64,000 bases of DNA from an uncultured Caulobacterales bacterium (GTDB lineage: Bacteria > Pseudomonadota > Alphaproteobacteria > Caulobacterales > Caulobacteraceae). Shown here in pieces: positions 57,186-64,000 of this stretch. Position numbers and translations under genes: made by a program. The stretch lies in NCBI GenBank assembly GCA_903862425.1, contig CAIOYC010000037.1:124001-188000 (forward strand). The letters run 5' to 3'. The notes beneath the pieces were generated by a model. It worked only from the letters and a program-made list of their open reading frames with translations. It did no database searches and was not told the origin of the DNA. Position 1 is the stretch's first letter. Every line of letters begins with the position of its first letter.

Positions 57186-58142
57186 ATGGCCGAGGATATC
57201 TTGAAGCTGCGCGGCGCCTTGTTCCTCGGCAGCCGGCTGAAACGGCTGGCCGAGCGGATGCAGGGCGACGTGATCCAGGTGGTGGAAGGAGCTGACCTCG
57301 CCATTCAGCCGAGCCAGTACCCGCTGCTCGCCACCCTTGACCGGGACGGGCCTCAGACCATCGGCGAATTGACCCGCACCATGGAGCTCAGCCAGCCCGC
57401 GGTAACGCGTTCGGCCGCCAAGCTAGTGCAGATGGGCCTGGTGACGATCGACCGGCGTCACCGCGACCAGCGCCACAAGACCGTCTCCCTCACCGAGGCT
57501 GGTGCCCTGGCCCTTGAGCGATCCAAGCTGCATGTCTGGCCGCAGGTTGAGGCGGCGGTGGAGGCGATGCTGGCGGACCTGTCTGGCTCCTTCCTCGATC
57601 AGGTGGCGGCCATCGAGCGGATGCTGGCGGACAAGTCCCTTGACCAGCGCGCCCGCGAAGCGGGGGAGGCTGGCCTGAGAATCCACACCTATTCCGATGC
57701 CCTCGCCCCCGCCTTTCGCGACATCAATGCTCAGTGGATCGCCGCCATGTACAGGCTGGAGCAGACCGATATCGACGTGCTGGAGAACCCCCGCGAGCGG
57801 ATCATCGACAAGGGCGGGGACATTCTGTTTGTGGAGGCTTCGGGCCTGGGCATCGTCGGCGCGTGCGCCCTGCAGAAGACCGGCGAGGGCCAGTACGAGC
57901 TCACCAAGATGGGCGTGCTGGAATCCGCGCGGGGGCGAAAGGCGGGGGAGTTTCTGCTCAAGGCAGTGATCGCGCGGGCGCAGGCGATGGACGCCAGAAC
58001 GCTCTACCTGCTGTCCAACAAGAAGTCGGAAGCCGCCGTCCACCTCTATGAGAAGCTTGGCTTCGTACACGACGAGGGGATCATGCGCGATTTCGGCGCC
58101 CGCTACGAGCGCTGCAACGTGGCCATGCTGTACCGGCCTTGA
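57186..58142 (+). CDS. MarR-family regulator fused to GNAT acetyltransferase
   Basis: The 318-residue product has a MarR winged helix (about 35-150: TIGELTRTMELSQPAVTRSAAKLVQMGLV and the wing RRHRDQRHKT, in parts) and a GNAT domain (about 165-318) with LTKMGVLESARGRKAGEFLL as the acetyl-CoA motif A and AAVHLYEKLGF as motif B. Such fusions recur in proteobacteria but substrates are mostly unknown. It is divergent from pilA. Confidence 0.87.
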   Translation: MAEDILKLRGALFLGSRLKRLAERMQGDVIQVVEGADLAIQPSQYPLLATLDRDGPQTIGELTRTMELSQPAVTRSAAKLVQMGLVTIDRRHRDQRHKTVSLTEAGALALERSKLHVWPQVEAAVEAMLADLSGSFLDQVAAIERMLADKSLDQRAREAGEAGLRIHTYSDALAPAFRDINAQWIAAMYRLEQTDIDVLENPRERIIDKGGDILFVEASGLGIVGACALQKTGEGQYELTKMGVLESARGRKAGEFLLKAVIARAQAMDARTLYLLSNKKSEAAVHLYEKLGFVHDEGIMRDFGARYERCNVAMLYRP

Positions 58143-58216
58143 CCTGGTTTTCACCGGGGTGACAAGCGGCTCTATTCTGGTGTGTCTCGATATAGCCATG
58201 TTCAAAAGGGGGTGAA

Positions 58217-58312
58217 ATGGCTGAGCTCTATACGATCGAGACCAACGAGATTGCGGTCATTCTCGCCGTTTCCGCCGCCTCTCGGCTGTTCGTGACTGTG
58301 CGCGCCTTCTGA
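58217..58312 (+). CDS. Possible 31-residue protein
   Basis: The frame MAELYTIETNEIAVILAVSA... has a strong ribosome binding site (AGGGGGTG) six bases before the ATG and a hydrophobic middle (IAVILAVSAASRLFVTV) that could be a membrane helix. It lies in the 266-base gap after the MarR-GNAT gene. I do not recognise it. Confidence 0.42.
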   Translation: MAELYTIETNEIAVILAVSAASRLFVTVRAF

Positions 58313-58408
58313 AGCATTGGCGCGCGCACTAATCATCCGGCGTGGACCTGTCGGACGGCGCGGCGTTGGACACTTGACCTCGGCCCGGCGCCATGGACCC
58401 TTCCAGTC

Positions 58409-59422
58409 ATGCTGGGCCGATCCATCCTTTTCGTCTGCTGCCTGCTTGCTCTGGGGAGCGCCGCCGTTGCGGCGCCCTATGCGGCCCCGCGCACACCGGA
58501 GGGCCAGCCGAGCCTGCAGGGCGAGTGGACGAACCTGACCTGGACCCCGCTACAGCGCCCGCGTGAGTTCGCCGGCCCCGTGGCGACTAAGTTCGAGGAA
58601 ATCTTCTGGACGGCGAAGATTAAGGCACAGATCGCCGGCAAGCCTCTGGCAAAACCGGGAGCCCCGCCGCCGGAGCCGAACGTGGGCCAGAGCGAGTGGT
58701 TCGATGCCGACGTCGGCTTGATGCGGATCGGCGGCCAACCGCGCGCCTCAATCGTCACCGACCCGATCAACGGCCGCCTGCCCTACAACATCCTTGGCCG
58801 GCATGTGGTCGCCGCCGCCATTCACCGCGATGAAGAGGTGTTCGACGGTCCCGAGGACCGGTTAAGCGACGAGCGCTGCCTGATGGGCGCCGGCGGCCCC
58901 CTTGCCCCGCCGATGATGCCGCCGGGTTATAATGCCGGCTACCAGATCGTTCAGACACCAGGCTTTGTGGTGATCGAGGCGGAGATGATCCACGATGTGC
59001 GCATCATCCGTCTCGGCGGTGTTCACGATCGTGCCGCGCCGCAGTGGCAGGGCGACTCCATCGGTCACTGGGAAGGCGAGACCTTGGTGGTGGAGACGGT
59101 GAACCAGCACCCGCTCAGCGCCGAACGCTTCCTGGCCGGCGACGCCGTGATGCTCATCAGCCCGGCGGCGCGCGTGGTGGAACGCTTTACCCGCACGGCG
59201 CCCGGCGAAATCCGCTACGCCTTCACCGTTGAGGACCCGGCCTTCTATACCAGACCCTGGAGCGGCGAGGAGGTGTTCAGGACCGCGAACCAGCCCCTGT
59301 ACGAATACGCCTGCCACGAGGGCAACTACGCTCTCGCCAACATCCTGCGGGGCGCTCGTCACAAGGAACAGGAAGAAGCGGCGGCCAAGGCGAAGCAAAA
59401 GAGGCTGGACGGCAAGCCCTGA
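58409..59422 (+). CDS. Secreted protein of unknown function
   Basis: The 337-residue product has a signal peptide (ILFVCCLLALGSAAVAAP) and a mature part with motifs such as DGPEDRLSDERCLMG, HDVRIIRLGG, GDSIGHWEGETLVVETVN and YEYACHEGNYALANILRGAR. Similar secreted proteins of unknown role are numerous in Acidobacteria and some alphaproteobacteria. The C-terminus is lysine-rich. Two or three cysteines are present. It is convergent with the acyl-CoA dehydrogenase cluster. Confidence 0.7.
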   Translation: MLGRSILFVCCLLALGSAAVAAPYAAPRTPEGQPSLQGEWTNLTWTPLQRPREFAGPVATKFEEIFWTAKIKAQIAGKPLAKPGAPPPEPNVGQSEWFDADVGLMRIGGQPRASIVTDPINGRLPYNILGRHVVAAAIHRDEEVFDGPEDRLSDERCLMGAGGPLAPPMMPPGYNAGYQIVQTPGFVVIEAEMIHDVRIIRLGGVHDRAAPQWQGDSIGHWEGETLVVETVNQHPLSAERFLAGDAVMLISPAARVVERFTRTAPGEIRYAFTVEDPAFYTRPWSGEEVFRTANQPLYEYACHEGNYALANILRGARHKEQEEAAAKAKQKRLDGKP

Positions 59423-59506
59423 TTTTAGATGTATTCAGTGCATGCTGCGGATCATCACCCCTTCCCAGGCAACAGCGACCTTGAGGTGTTTTGGCGGCGA
59501 AGTCGT

Positions 59507-60643
59507 TCAAAACCCCATCAGTGTGGCGTAGCGGTCGCGGTGGAAACTCGCGCTGCCGAACAGCGCCTCTGAAGTGCGCGCGCGCTTCATATACAGGCCG
59601 GCGTCGTGGGCGTCGGTCATGCCGATCCCGCCGTGCATCTGCACCATCTCGTTAGACACCAAGTGCACGGTCTCCGAAGCCTTGGCCTTGGCCAGGGAGC
59701 ATAAGGCACGTACGTCGTTGGCGTTGGAATCGATGGCGTCCAGGGCCGCTTCCACGCAGGAGCGGGTCATTTCCAGCTCGGTGAACATCTTGGCGGCGCG
59801 GTGCTGCAGGGCCTGGAAGGTCCCGATCAGCTGGCCGAACTGGGTGCGGGTCTTCAGATAGTCCAGTGTGATCTCGAAGGCCTGGCTCGCCTGGCCCAGC
59901 ATCTCGGCCGCCAGTCCGGCGCGGGTGCGGTCGAGCACGCTTTCGAGCAGACCAAAGCCCTGGTCCACCGCGCCGAGTACCGCGTCAGCGCTGACCTTGA
60001 CGCCAGTGAAGGTCACGTCGCCCGCGCCCCGGCTGTCGGCGGTCTTCAACCGCGTGCGCGCGATCCCGGCGGTGTCGGCGGGCACGAGGAAGAGGGTGAC
60101 GCCCGCCTCTTCGCCCGACTGGCCCGAGGTGCGCGCGGAGACGATGAAGGCATCCGCCGCCATGGCGTCGAGCACGAAGACCTTCTTGCCGTCCAGCACA
60201 TACCCGGCGCCATCCTTCTTGGCGGTGAGCGCCACGCGGGCGGGATGGTGGTGGGCCTGCTCGTCGAGGGCCGGGGCGATCACCGCGCCCGCCTCCGCGA
60301 TCTTGCCGAGCCAGGCATCCTTCTGCGCCGCCGATCCGCCGCGCGTGAGCGCCGAGGCCGCGAACAGCGCCGTGGTGATCAGGGGGGAGTTGACGAGGGT
60401 GCGGCCGGTCTCCTCCAGCACCAGGCCGAGCGAGCGATAGCCGAACTCCGACCCGCCGTGGGCCTCGGGCACGATCACCCCGGTCCAACCCATCTGGCCC
60501 ATCTCGGCCCAGGCGGCTTTGTCGAAGGCCACGTCCACATCGGTGTCGCGCAGCTTGCGCAGGGCCGAAACCGGCGAGCGCTCGCCCACCCAGCCCTTGG
60601 CCGCATCCTTCAGCATCACCTGTTCTTCGGTCAGCAGCGCCAT
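59507..60643 (-). CDS. Acyl-CoA dehydrogenase (second subunit type)
   Basis: The 378-residue product has the acyl-CoA dehydrogenase fold with the FAD-contact block KTRTQFGQLIGTFQALQHRAAKM (in parts) and QMHGGIGMTDAHDAGLY. The usual catalytic glutamate before the last helices is not obvious; TDAHDAG stands in its place. With the second dehydrogenase in the same operon it may form an alpha/beta heteromer of the kind known from steroid side-chain degradation. The substrate is unknown. Confidence 0.85.
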   Translation of the reverse strand: MALLTEEQVMLKDAAKGWVGERSPVSALRKLRDTDVDVAFDKAAWAEMGQMGWTGVIVPEAHGGSEFGYRSLGLVLEETGRTLVNSPLITTALFAASALTRGGSAAQKDAWLGKIAEAGAVIAPALDEQAHHHPARVALTAKKDGAGYVLDGKKVFVLDAMAADAFIVSARTSGQSGEEAGVTLFLVPADTAGIARTRLKTADSRGAGDVTFTGVKVSADAVLGAVDQGFGLLESVLDRTRAGLAAEMLGQASQAFEITLDYLKTRTQFGQLIGTFQALQHRAAKMFTELEMTRSCVEAALDAIDSNANDVRALCSLAKAKASETVHLVSNEMVQMHGGIGMTDAHDAGLYMKRARTSEALFGSASFHRDRYATLMGF

Positions 60644-60662
60644 GGCGTTCCTCGTCTCGATT

Positions 60663-61277
60663 TCAGTGTTGGGCGGCCCAGGCGACAGCCTGTTCCAGCC
60701 GGTCGTTGCCCCAGAACAGCTCGCCGCCGGGGCTAGTCGTATTTGGAATGAAGAAGCTCGGCGCGCCGAATACGCCCTTGGCCTCGGCCTCGGCTACATT
60801 GGCGCGCAACTCCGCCTTGATGGCCTCGCCGTCGGCCTCGTGGAAATCGGCCACCGGATCGCCGCCGACCTCCTTGACGATCTGCGCCAGCACCGCCGGG
60901 TCGCCGATGTCGCGGTCCTGGCCGAAGTTGGCGGCATAGACGCCACGGCTGAAATTGGCGATCCAGCCTCGGTGGCCGCCCACCAGAGCGAGGCGCAGGG
61001 CCAGCAGGCTGCGGCGCGGAAAGGCCGAGGGGCGGCGAAAGGGCAGCATCTCTGCCTGGCACACCCGCTCCAGGTCGCGCCACATATAGCGGCCCTTGAC
61101 CTCGACCAGGTTGAACGGACTGTCGCTCATCCCCTGCTGCTTTTGGAACAGGGGACCGAGGAACAGGGGCCGCCACGCCACCTTCACCCCCTGCGCCGCC
61201 GCCAGACGGTCGATCCGCCACGCCGCTGGGTAGGAATAGGTCGAGGCGAACTCGTACCAGAATTCGAGGGTCGTCAT
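60663..61277 (-). CDS. 2-hydroxychromene-2-carboxylate isomerase / DsbA-kappa-GST family
   Basis: The 204-residue product is a thioredoxin-fold protein with LEFWYEFASTYSYPAAWRID at its start, where the serine stands at the glutathione-binding place, and FGAPSFFIPN with LFWGNDRLE at the end. These are typical of kappa-class GST/HCCA isomerases. NahD works in naphthalene breakdown, but this copy between acyl-CoA dehydrogenases probably acts on another thioester or hydroxyacid. The ATG at 61275-61277 overlaps the stop of the preceding small gene. Confidence 0.87.
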   Translation of the reverse strand: MTTLEFWYEFASTYSYPAAWRIDRLAAAQGVKVAWRPLFLGPLFQKQQGMSDSPFNLVEVKGRYMWRDLERVCQAEMLPFRRPSAFPRRSLLALRLALVGGHRGWIANFSRGVYAANFGQDRDIGDPAVLAQIVKEVGGDPVADFHEADGEAIKAELRANVAEAEAKGVFGAPSFFIPNTTSPGGELFWGNDRLEQAVAWAAQH

Positions 61278-61534
61278 GCAGGCCGGCCAAACTTCCAGCG
61301 GAAAATGCGTGCGCCCACGAGAATGAAGGCTGGCCACATCAGCGCGAAACCAAGACCACTTTGGAGCAAATCATTATCGTGGGCGAAGCACGCTCCGGCG
61401 GCGATTGATATGAACCCAGCCGCGATTAGGCCAGCTGGAATGTTGAAGTTCGACACCGGCCGCTTGGAAAAATTGGCCCACATCATGATGATGAAGGCTG
61501 CCCCTGACATGATGAAAGCGGCCCGCTCCAGCAT
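61274..61534 (-). CDS. Small membrane protein with three helices
   Basis: The 86-residue product has three hydrophobic stretches (AFIMSGAAFIIMMWANF, IPAGLIAAGFISIAAGACFA and LGFALMWPAFILVGARIF) and a basic end. The ATG is directly adjacent to the stop of the upstream dehydrogenase gene, and the stop overlaps the isomerase start (ATGA), so it is probably a real part of the operon. I do not recognise a family. Its A/T content is higher than that of its neighbours. Confidence 0.6.
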   Translation of the reverse strand: MLERAAFIMSGAAFIIMMWANFSKRPVSNFNIPAGLIAAGFISIAAGACFAHDNDLLQSGLGFALMWPAFILVGARIFRWKFGRPA

Positions 61535-62722
61535 CTACTGGTGGTCCAGCAGGCCCAGCACGCGCTTGGCGACCACGTTGAGGTTCACCTCCGAGGTGCC
61601 GCCCTCGATGGAGTTGCCCTTGGAGCGCAGCCAGGCGCGGGTCGCCTTCAGACCCTCGGGATCGAAGCCCTCGCCCTCCCAGCCCAGCCCCTGCGTGCCC
61701 ATGGCCTCGACCATCAGCTCGCACTTGTCCTGGTTCAGCTTGGCGGCGGCGTATTTGATGATGGAGGTGGCGGCCGACGGACCCCTGCTGGCCTTGGACT
61801 CCGCCTCGGCGCGGCGCACGGTGAGGGCGAAGGCCTTGGCGTCCATCTTGTGCGCGGCGATGCGGGTGCGCAGGTCCGTGTCGGCCAGCTTGCCCGCCTC
61901 GATGCCGACAAATTGCTTGGCTGCTTCCTCGATCTCCAGACCCGCCCCCCCGCCGAACCCGCCGGCGGAGATGTTCTGCCGCTCGTATTGCAAAAGGCGC
62001 TTGGCGATGTCCCAGCCGCCGTTGAGCTTGCCCACCAACTGGTCCTTGGGAACCTTCACATTGTCGAAGAAGGTCTCGCAGAAGGGCGAGGAGCCCGAGA
62101 TCAGCTTGATCGGGCGCGCCTCGACGCCCGGCGTCTTCATATCGAACAGCAGGAAGGAGATGCCCTCGTGCTTTTTCGAAGTGTCGGTGCGGACGAGGCA
62201 GAAGATCCAGTCGGCCTGGTCGGCATAGCTCGTCCACACCTTCTGGCCGTTGATCAGGTAATGGTCCCCCTGATCTTCGCAGCGCGTCTGCAGGCCGGCG
62301 AGGTCGGACCCGGCGCCCGGCTCCGAATAGCCCTGGCACCAACGGATTTCGCCGCGCACGATGGGGGGTAGGAATTTCTGCTTCTGTTCCTCGTTGGCGT
62401 ATTCCAGCAGCACGGGCCCGAGCATCCAGACGCCGAAGCTCATCAGGGCCGGCCGCGCCTTGATCCGCGTCAACTCCTGGGTCAGCACCCGGTTCTCATC
62501 CGCGCTCAGCCCGCCGCCGCTGTATTGCGTCGGCCACATCGGCGCGGTCCAGCCCTTGGCGCCCATGCGCTCGAGCCACAGCTTGGCGTCCGGGTTGGAG
62601 GGCCTGTAGTTGCGCCCACCCCAGGGGGCGTCGTCCTCCGCCATCGGTTCGTTCAGCGAAGGCGGATAGTTGGCCTCGAGCCAGGCGCGGGTTTCGCTAC
62701 GGAACGCTTCAAGATCGGACAT
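61535..62722 (-). CDS. Acyl-CoA dehydrogenase (catalytic subunit type)
   Basis: The 395-residue product has the acyl-CoA dehydrogenase signature WCQGYSEPGAGSDLAGLQTR and a late SIEGGTSEVNLNVVAKRVLG motif. The overall form resembles FadE/IpdE-like large subunits. The ATG at 62720-62722 follows a stretch without a better start. It heads the operon dehydrogenase - small membrane protein - isomerase - dehydrogenase, likely degrading a particular acyl-CoA. Confidence 0.88.
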   Translation of the reverse strand: MSDLEAFRSETRAWLEANYPPSLNEPMAEDDAPWGGRNYRPSNPDAKLWLERMGAKGWTAPMWPTQYSGGGLSADENRVLTQELTRIKARPALMSFGVWMLGPVLLEYANEEQKQKFLPPIVRGEIRWCQGYSEPGAGSDLAGLQTRCEDQGDHYLINGQKVWTSYADQADWIFCLVRTDTSKKHEGISFLLFDMKTPGVEARPIKLISGSSPFCETFFDNVKVPKDQLVGKLNGGWDIAKRLLQYERQNISAGGFGGGAGLEIEEAAKQFVGIEAGKLADTDLRTRIAAHKMDAKAFALTVRRAEAESKASRGPSAATSIIKYAAAKLNQDKCELMVEAMGTQGLGWEGEGFDPEGLKATRAWLRSKGNSIEGGTSEVNLNVVAKRVLGLLDHQ

Positions 62723-62812
62723 CGAGCGTTTCTCCAACATTCGGTATGGTCGGCGCCCACACTACAGACGCCGGCGGGCGGAACGCAACTCCCGACGCCC
62801 AACTCCAGATGC

Positions 62813-63157
62813 TCAGGCGACGACGACCGAGCCGTCCTCCACCGCCACCGGCCAAGGGATAAGTGAATGCCCGACACAGGGGCCGCCGAGGCACAGGCCG
62901 TCCTCGATGCGGAACAAGGCTCCATGGGTGGAGCAGAGGATGTGGTCGCTGCCGCGGGTCAGATAGCGGTCATCGCCCAGCGTCAGCGGCGAACCTACAT
63001 GCGGACAGCGATCGCGCCAGCCCCAGACGGCCTCGCCCCGGCGGACTACGAAGGCCATGAACAGGGTATCCTCTTCATGGAAGGTGAAGCCCTTGGCGCC
63101 GGGGTCGGCGATCTCATCCAGGCGGCAGAGCGGCGCGCCCGCAGCCGGGCCGCTCAC
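62813..63157 (-). CDS. Rieske [2Fe-2S] ferredoxin-type protein
   Basis: The 114-residue product is a single Rieske domain with both ligand pairs: C51-x-H53 (RCPHVGSPL) and C75-x2-H78 (LCSTHGALF). There is no membrane helix, so it is a soluble electron carrier or regulator, as in ring-hydroxylating systems or NirD-like proteins. It overlaps the YciI gene by four bases and lies upstream of the dehydrogenase operon in reading order. Confidence 0.9.
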   Translation of the reverse strand: MSGPAAGAPLCRLDEIADPGAKGFTFHEEDTLFMAFVVRRGEAVWGWRDRCPHVGSPLTLGDDRYLTRGSDHILCSTHGALFRIEDGLCLGGPCVGHSLIPWPVAVEDGSVVVA

Positions 63158-63444
63158 CCCTCGTAGCCCGCTATGCCCCCGATGGCCGCGCGCCAGGGGC
63201 GTAGCCAGGTGTTCTCGAACAGATCGGCCTTGGTGTAGGGGTCATGATCGAGGCGGGACTTGGCCGCTTCGATGTTGTCTGCCTCGATGATCATGACCGA
63301 GCCCATGGGGTCGCCGTGCTCGTCCAGGATCGGCCCGCCCAGCACCACATAGCCCTTGGCATAGTCGAGGTGCTCTGGCCGCACGGCCATGCGGGTGGCG
63401 AGCGCGCCCTTGCGGTCGAGGCCGATGAAGTGGAACAGCGCCAT
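63154..63444 (-). CDS. YciI family protein
   Basis: The 96-residue product has the YciI dimeric alpha/beta barrel motifs: HLDYAKGYVVLGGPILDE, SVMIIEADNIEAAKSRLDHDPYTKADLFEN (in parts). The conserved histidine/aspartate pair (RPEHLDY, LDHDPY) is present. The family function is uncertain. The gene starts five bases after the gpsA stop, and the gpsA-yciI-Rieske order is usual in alphaproteobacteria. Confidence 0.88.
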   Translation of the reverse strand: MALFHFIGLDRKGALATRMAVRPEHLDYAKGYVVLGGPILDEHGDPMGSVMIIEADNIEAAKSRLDHDPYTKADLFENTWLRPWRAAIGGIAGYEG

Positions 63445-63449
63445 GGCGG

Positions 63450-64000
63450 TCAGACCTCGCTCTTGAGCGGACGGGAGAGCAGTCCGGCGATGGCGGCGTC
63501 CACGTCCGCCTCTCCGGTGAGGATGGCCTGTACGGCCTGGCAGATAGGCATATCCACGCCGAGCTTGTCGGCCAGCGCCGCCACGGCGGGGGCGGAGGCG
63601 ACACCCTCGGCTATGGAGAGCTTGCCGGCCAGGGCCTGCTCCAGGGTCTGGCCGCCGCCGAGCGCCAGGCCCACGGACATGTTGCGCGATTGGGGCGAGG
63701 AGCAGGTGAGGACGAGGTCGCCGAGCCCGCATAGGCCCGCCACCGTTTCCGCCTGTCCGCCGAGCGCCACGGCGAAGCGGGTCAGTTCCGCGAACCCGCG
63801 GGTGATCAGGGCTGCATGCGCCGAACGGCCGAGCCCGCGCCCCTCGACGATGCCGCAAGCGATTGCCAGGACGTTCTTCACTGCCCCGCCCGCCTCGGCG
63901 CCGATCAGGTCAGTGGCGAGATAGGGTCGGAACAGGGGGCCGGCGATGAACTCCGCTATGCGCTCAGCGCAGTGATCTTCAGCACAGGCGAGGGTGACGG
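63450..64000 (-). CDS. gpsA: Glycerol-3-phosphate dehydrogenase GpsA (3' part, cut by window edge)
   Basis: GpsA reduces dihydroxyacetone phosphate to glycerol-3-phosphate for phospholipid synthesis. About 183 C-terminal residues are seen. They include [28 protein letters not shown] (in parts) with the catalytic lysine, and the [19 protein letters not shown] motif. The start lies beyond position 64000. An internal GTG at about 63881 is not a real start, since the conserved frame continues through it. Confidence 0.93.
   Translation of the reverse strand, partial: VTLACAEDHCAERIAEFIAGPLFRPYLATDLIGAEAGGAVKNVLAIACGIVEGRGLGRSAHAALITRGFAELTRFAVALGGQAETVAGLCGLGDLVLTCSSPQSRNMSVGLALGGGQTLEQALAGKLSIAEGVASAPAVAALADKLGVDMPICQAVQAILTGEADVDAAIAGLLSRPLKSEV

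Noticed and set aside
60519-62228. 569-codon plus-strand frame opposite the acyl-CoA operon
   Set aside because: It crosses four genuine minus-strand genes and their junctions, so it cannot be a real coding region.

Overview
The window is a 64 kb piece of a high-GC alphaproteobacterial chromosome, most likely from the Caulobacteraceae (Caulobacter/Phenylobacterium-like). Several things point there: the divergent ppsR-maf-aroE-coaE | hemE-hemH block flanking an AT-richer gap with CtrA-type TTAA-N7-TTAAC boxes, which is the layout of the Caulobacter chromosomal origin; a hybrid kinase closely resembling ShkA; an Flp-type pilA with a CtrA-like box; and a small NrnC-type RNase beside lptCAB. I see no phage genes, transposases, CRISPR arrays or rRNA. 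Nearly everything is core or soft-core, and the accessory content is small secreted and membrane proteins and palindromic repeats.

Layout. 1-2542 (minus): coaE, aroE, maf and ppsR, joined by 4-base start/stop overlaps. 2543-3077: candidate replication origin. 3078-8032 (plus): hemE, hemH, hemJ and a malic enzyme fused to a phosphotransacetylase domain. Genes on both sides of the gap are read away from it, so they run with the predicted forks. 7993-13929 (minus): AmpG-like permease, ShkA-like hybrid kinase, comM and gshB. 14021-15751: promoter, ZTP riboswitch and purH. 15851-20073: tRNA-Leu(CAG), nrnC, lptC-lptA-lptB, mdh. 20147-28751: small unknown genes, an SDR, folP, an acyl-CoA desaturase divergent from an ArsR regulator, an M28 peptidase, thiD, a nucleotidyltransferase and a PhzF protein. 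29225-32172: leader RNA candidate, serC, serA (serine synthesis). 32238-36190 (minus): rdgB, hemW, rsmI, yraN and a SirB1-like gene, mostly overlapping. 36232-37385: palindrome, micro-ORFs, DUF2975 and XRE regulator. 37389-44922: FemAB-like acyltransferase, rimO, fructose-bisphosphate aldolase, a ferredoxin-like protein, an ABC exporter pair and a hydrolase. 45105-55884: PdeM-like phosphoesterase, proA-nadD-rsfS, MscS channel, 3-hydroxybutyrate dehydrogenase, murJ, a two-lobed aspartyl protease and a GST. 55967-64000: SuhB-like phosphatase, pilA, a MarR-GNAT fusion, a pair of acyl-CoA dehydrogenases with an isomerase between them, Rieske and YciI proteins, and the 3' part of gpsA.

The regulatory features worth most attention are the CtrA/DnaA-like signals in the origin gap, the ShkA-like kinase that keeps the residues I recall as binding cyclic di-GMP, the ZTP riboswitch with its own promoter ahead of purH, and a hairpin that covers the serC ribosome binding site. 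Function assignments come from reading protein motifs, without any database search.
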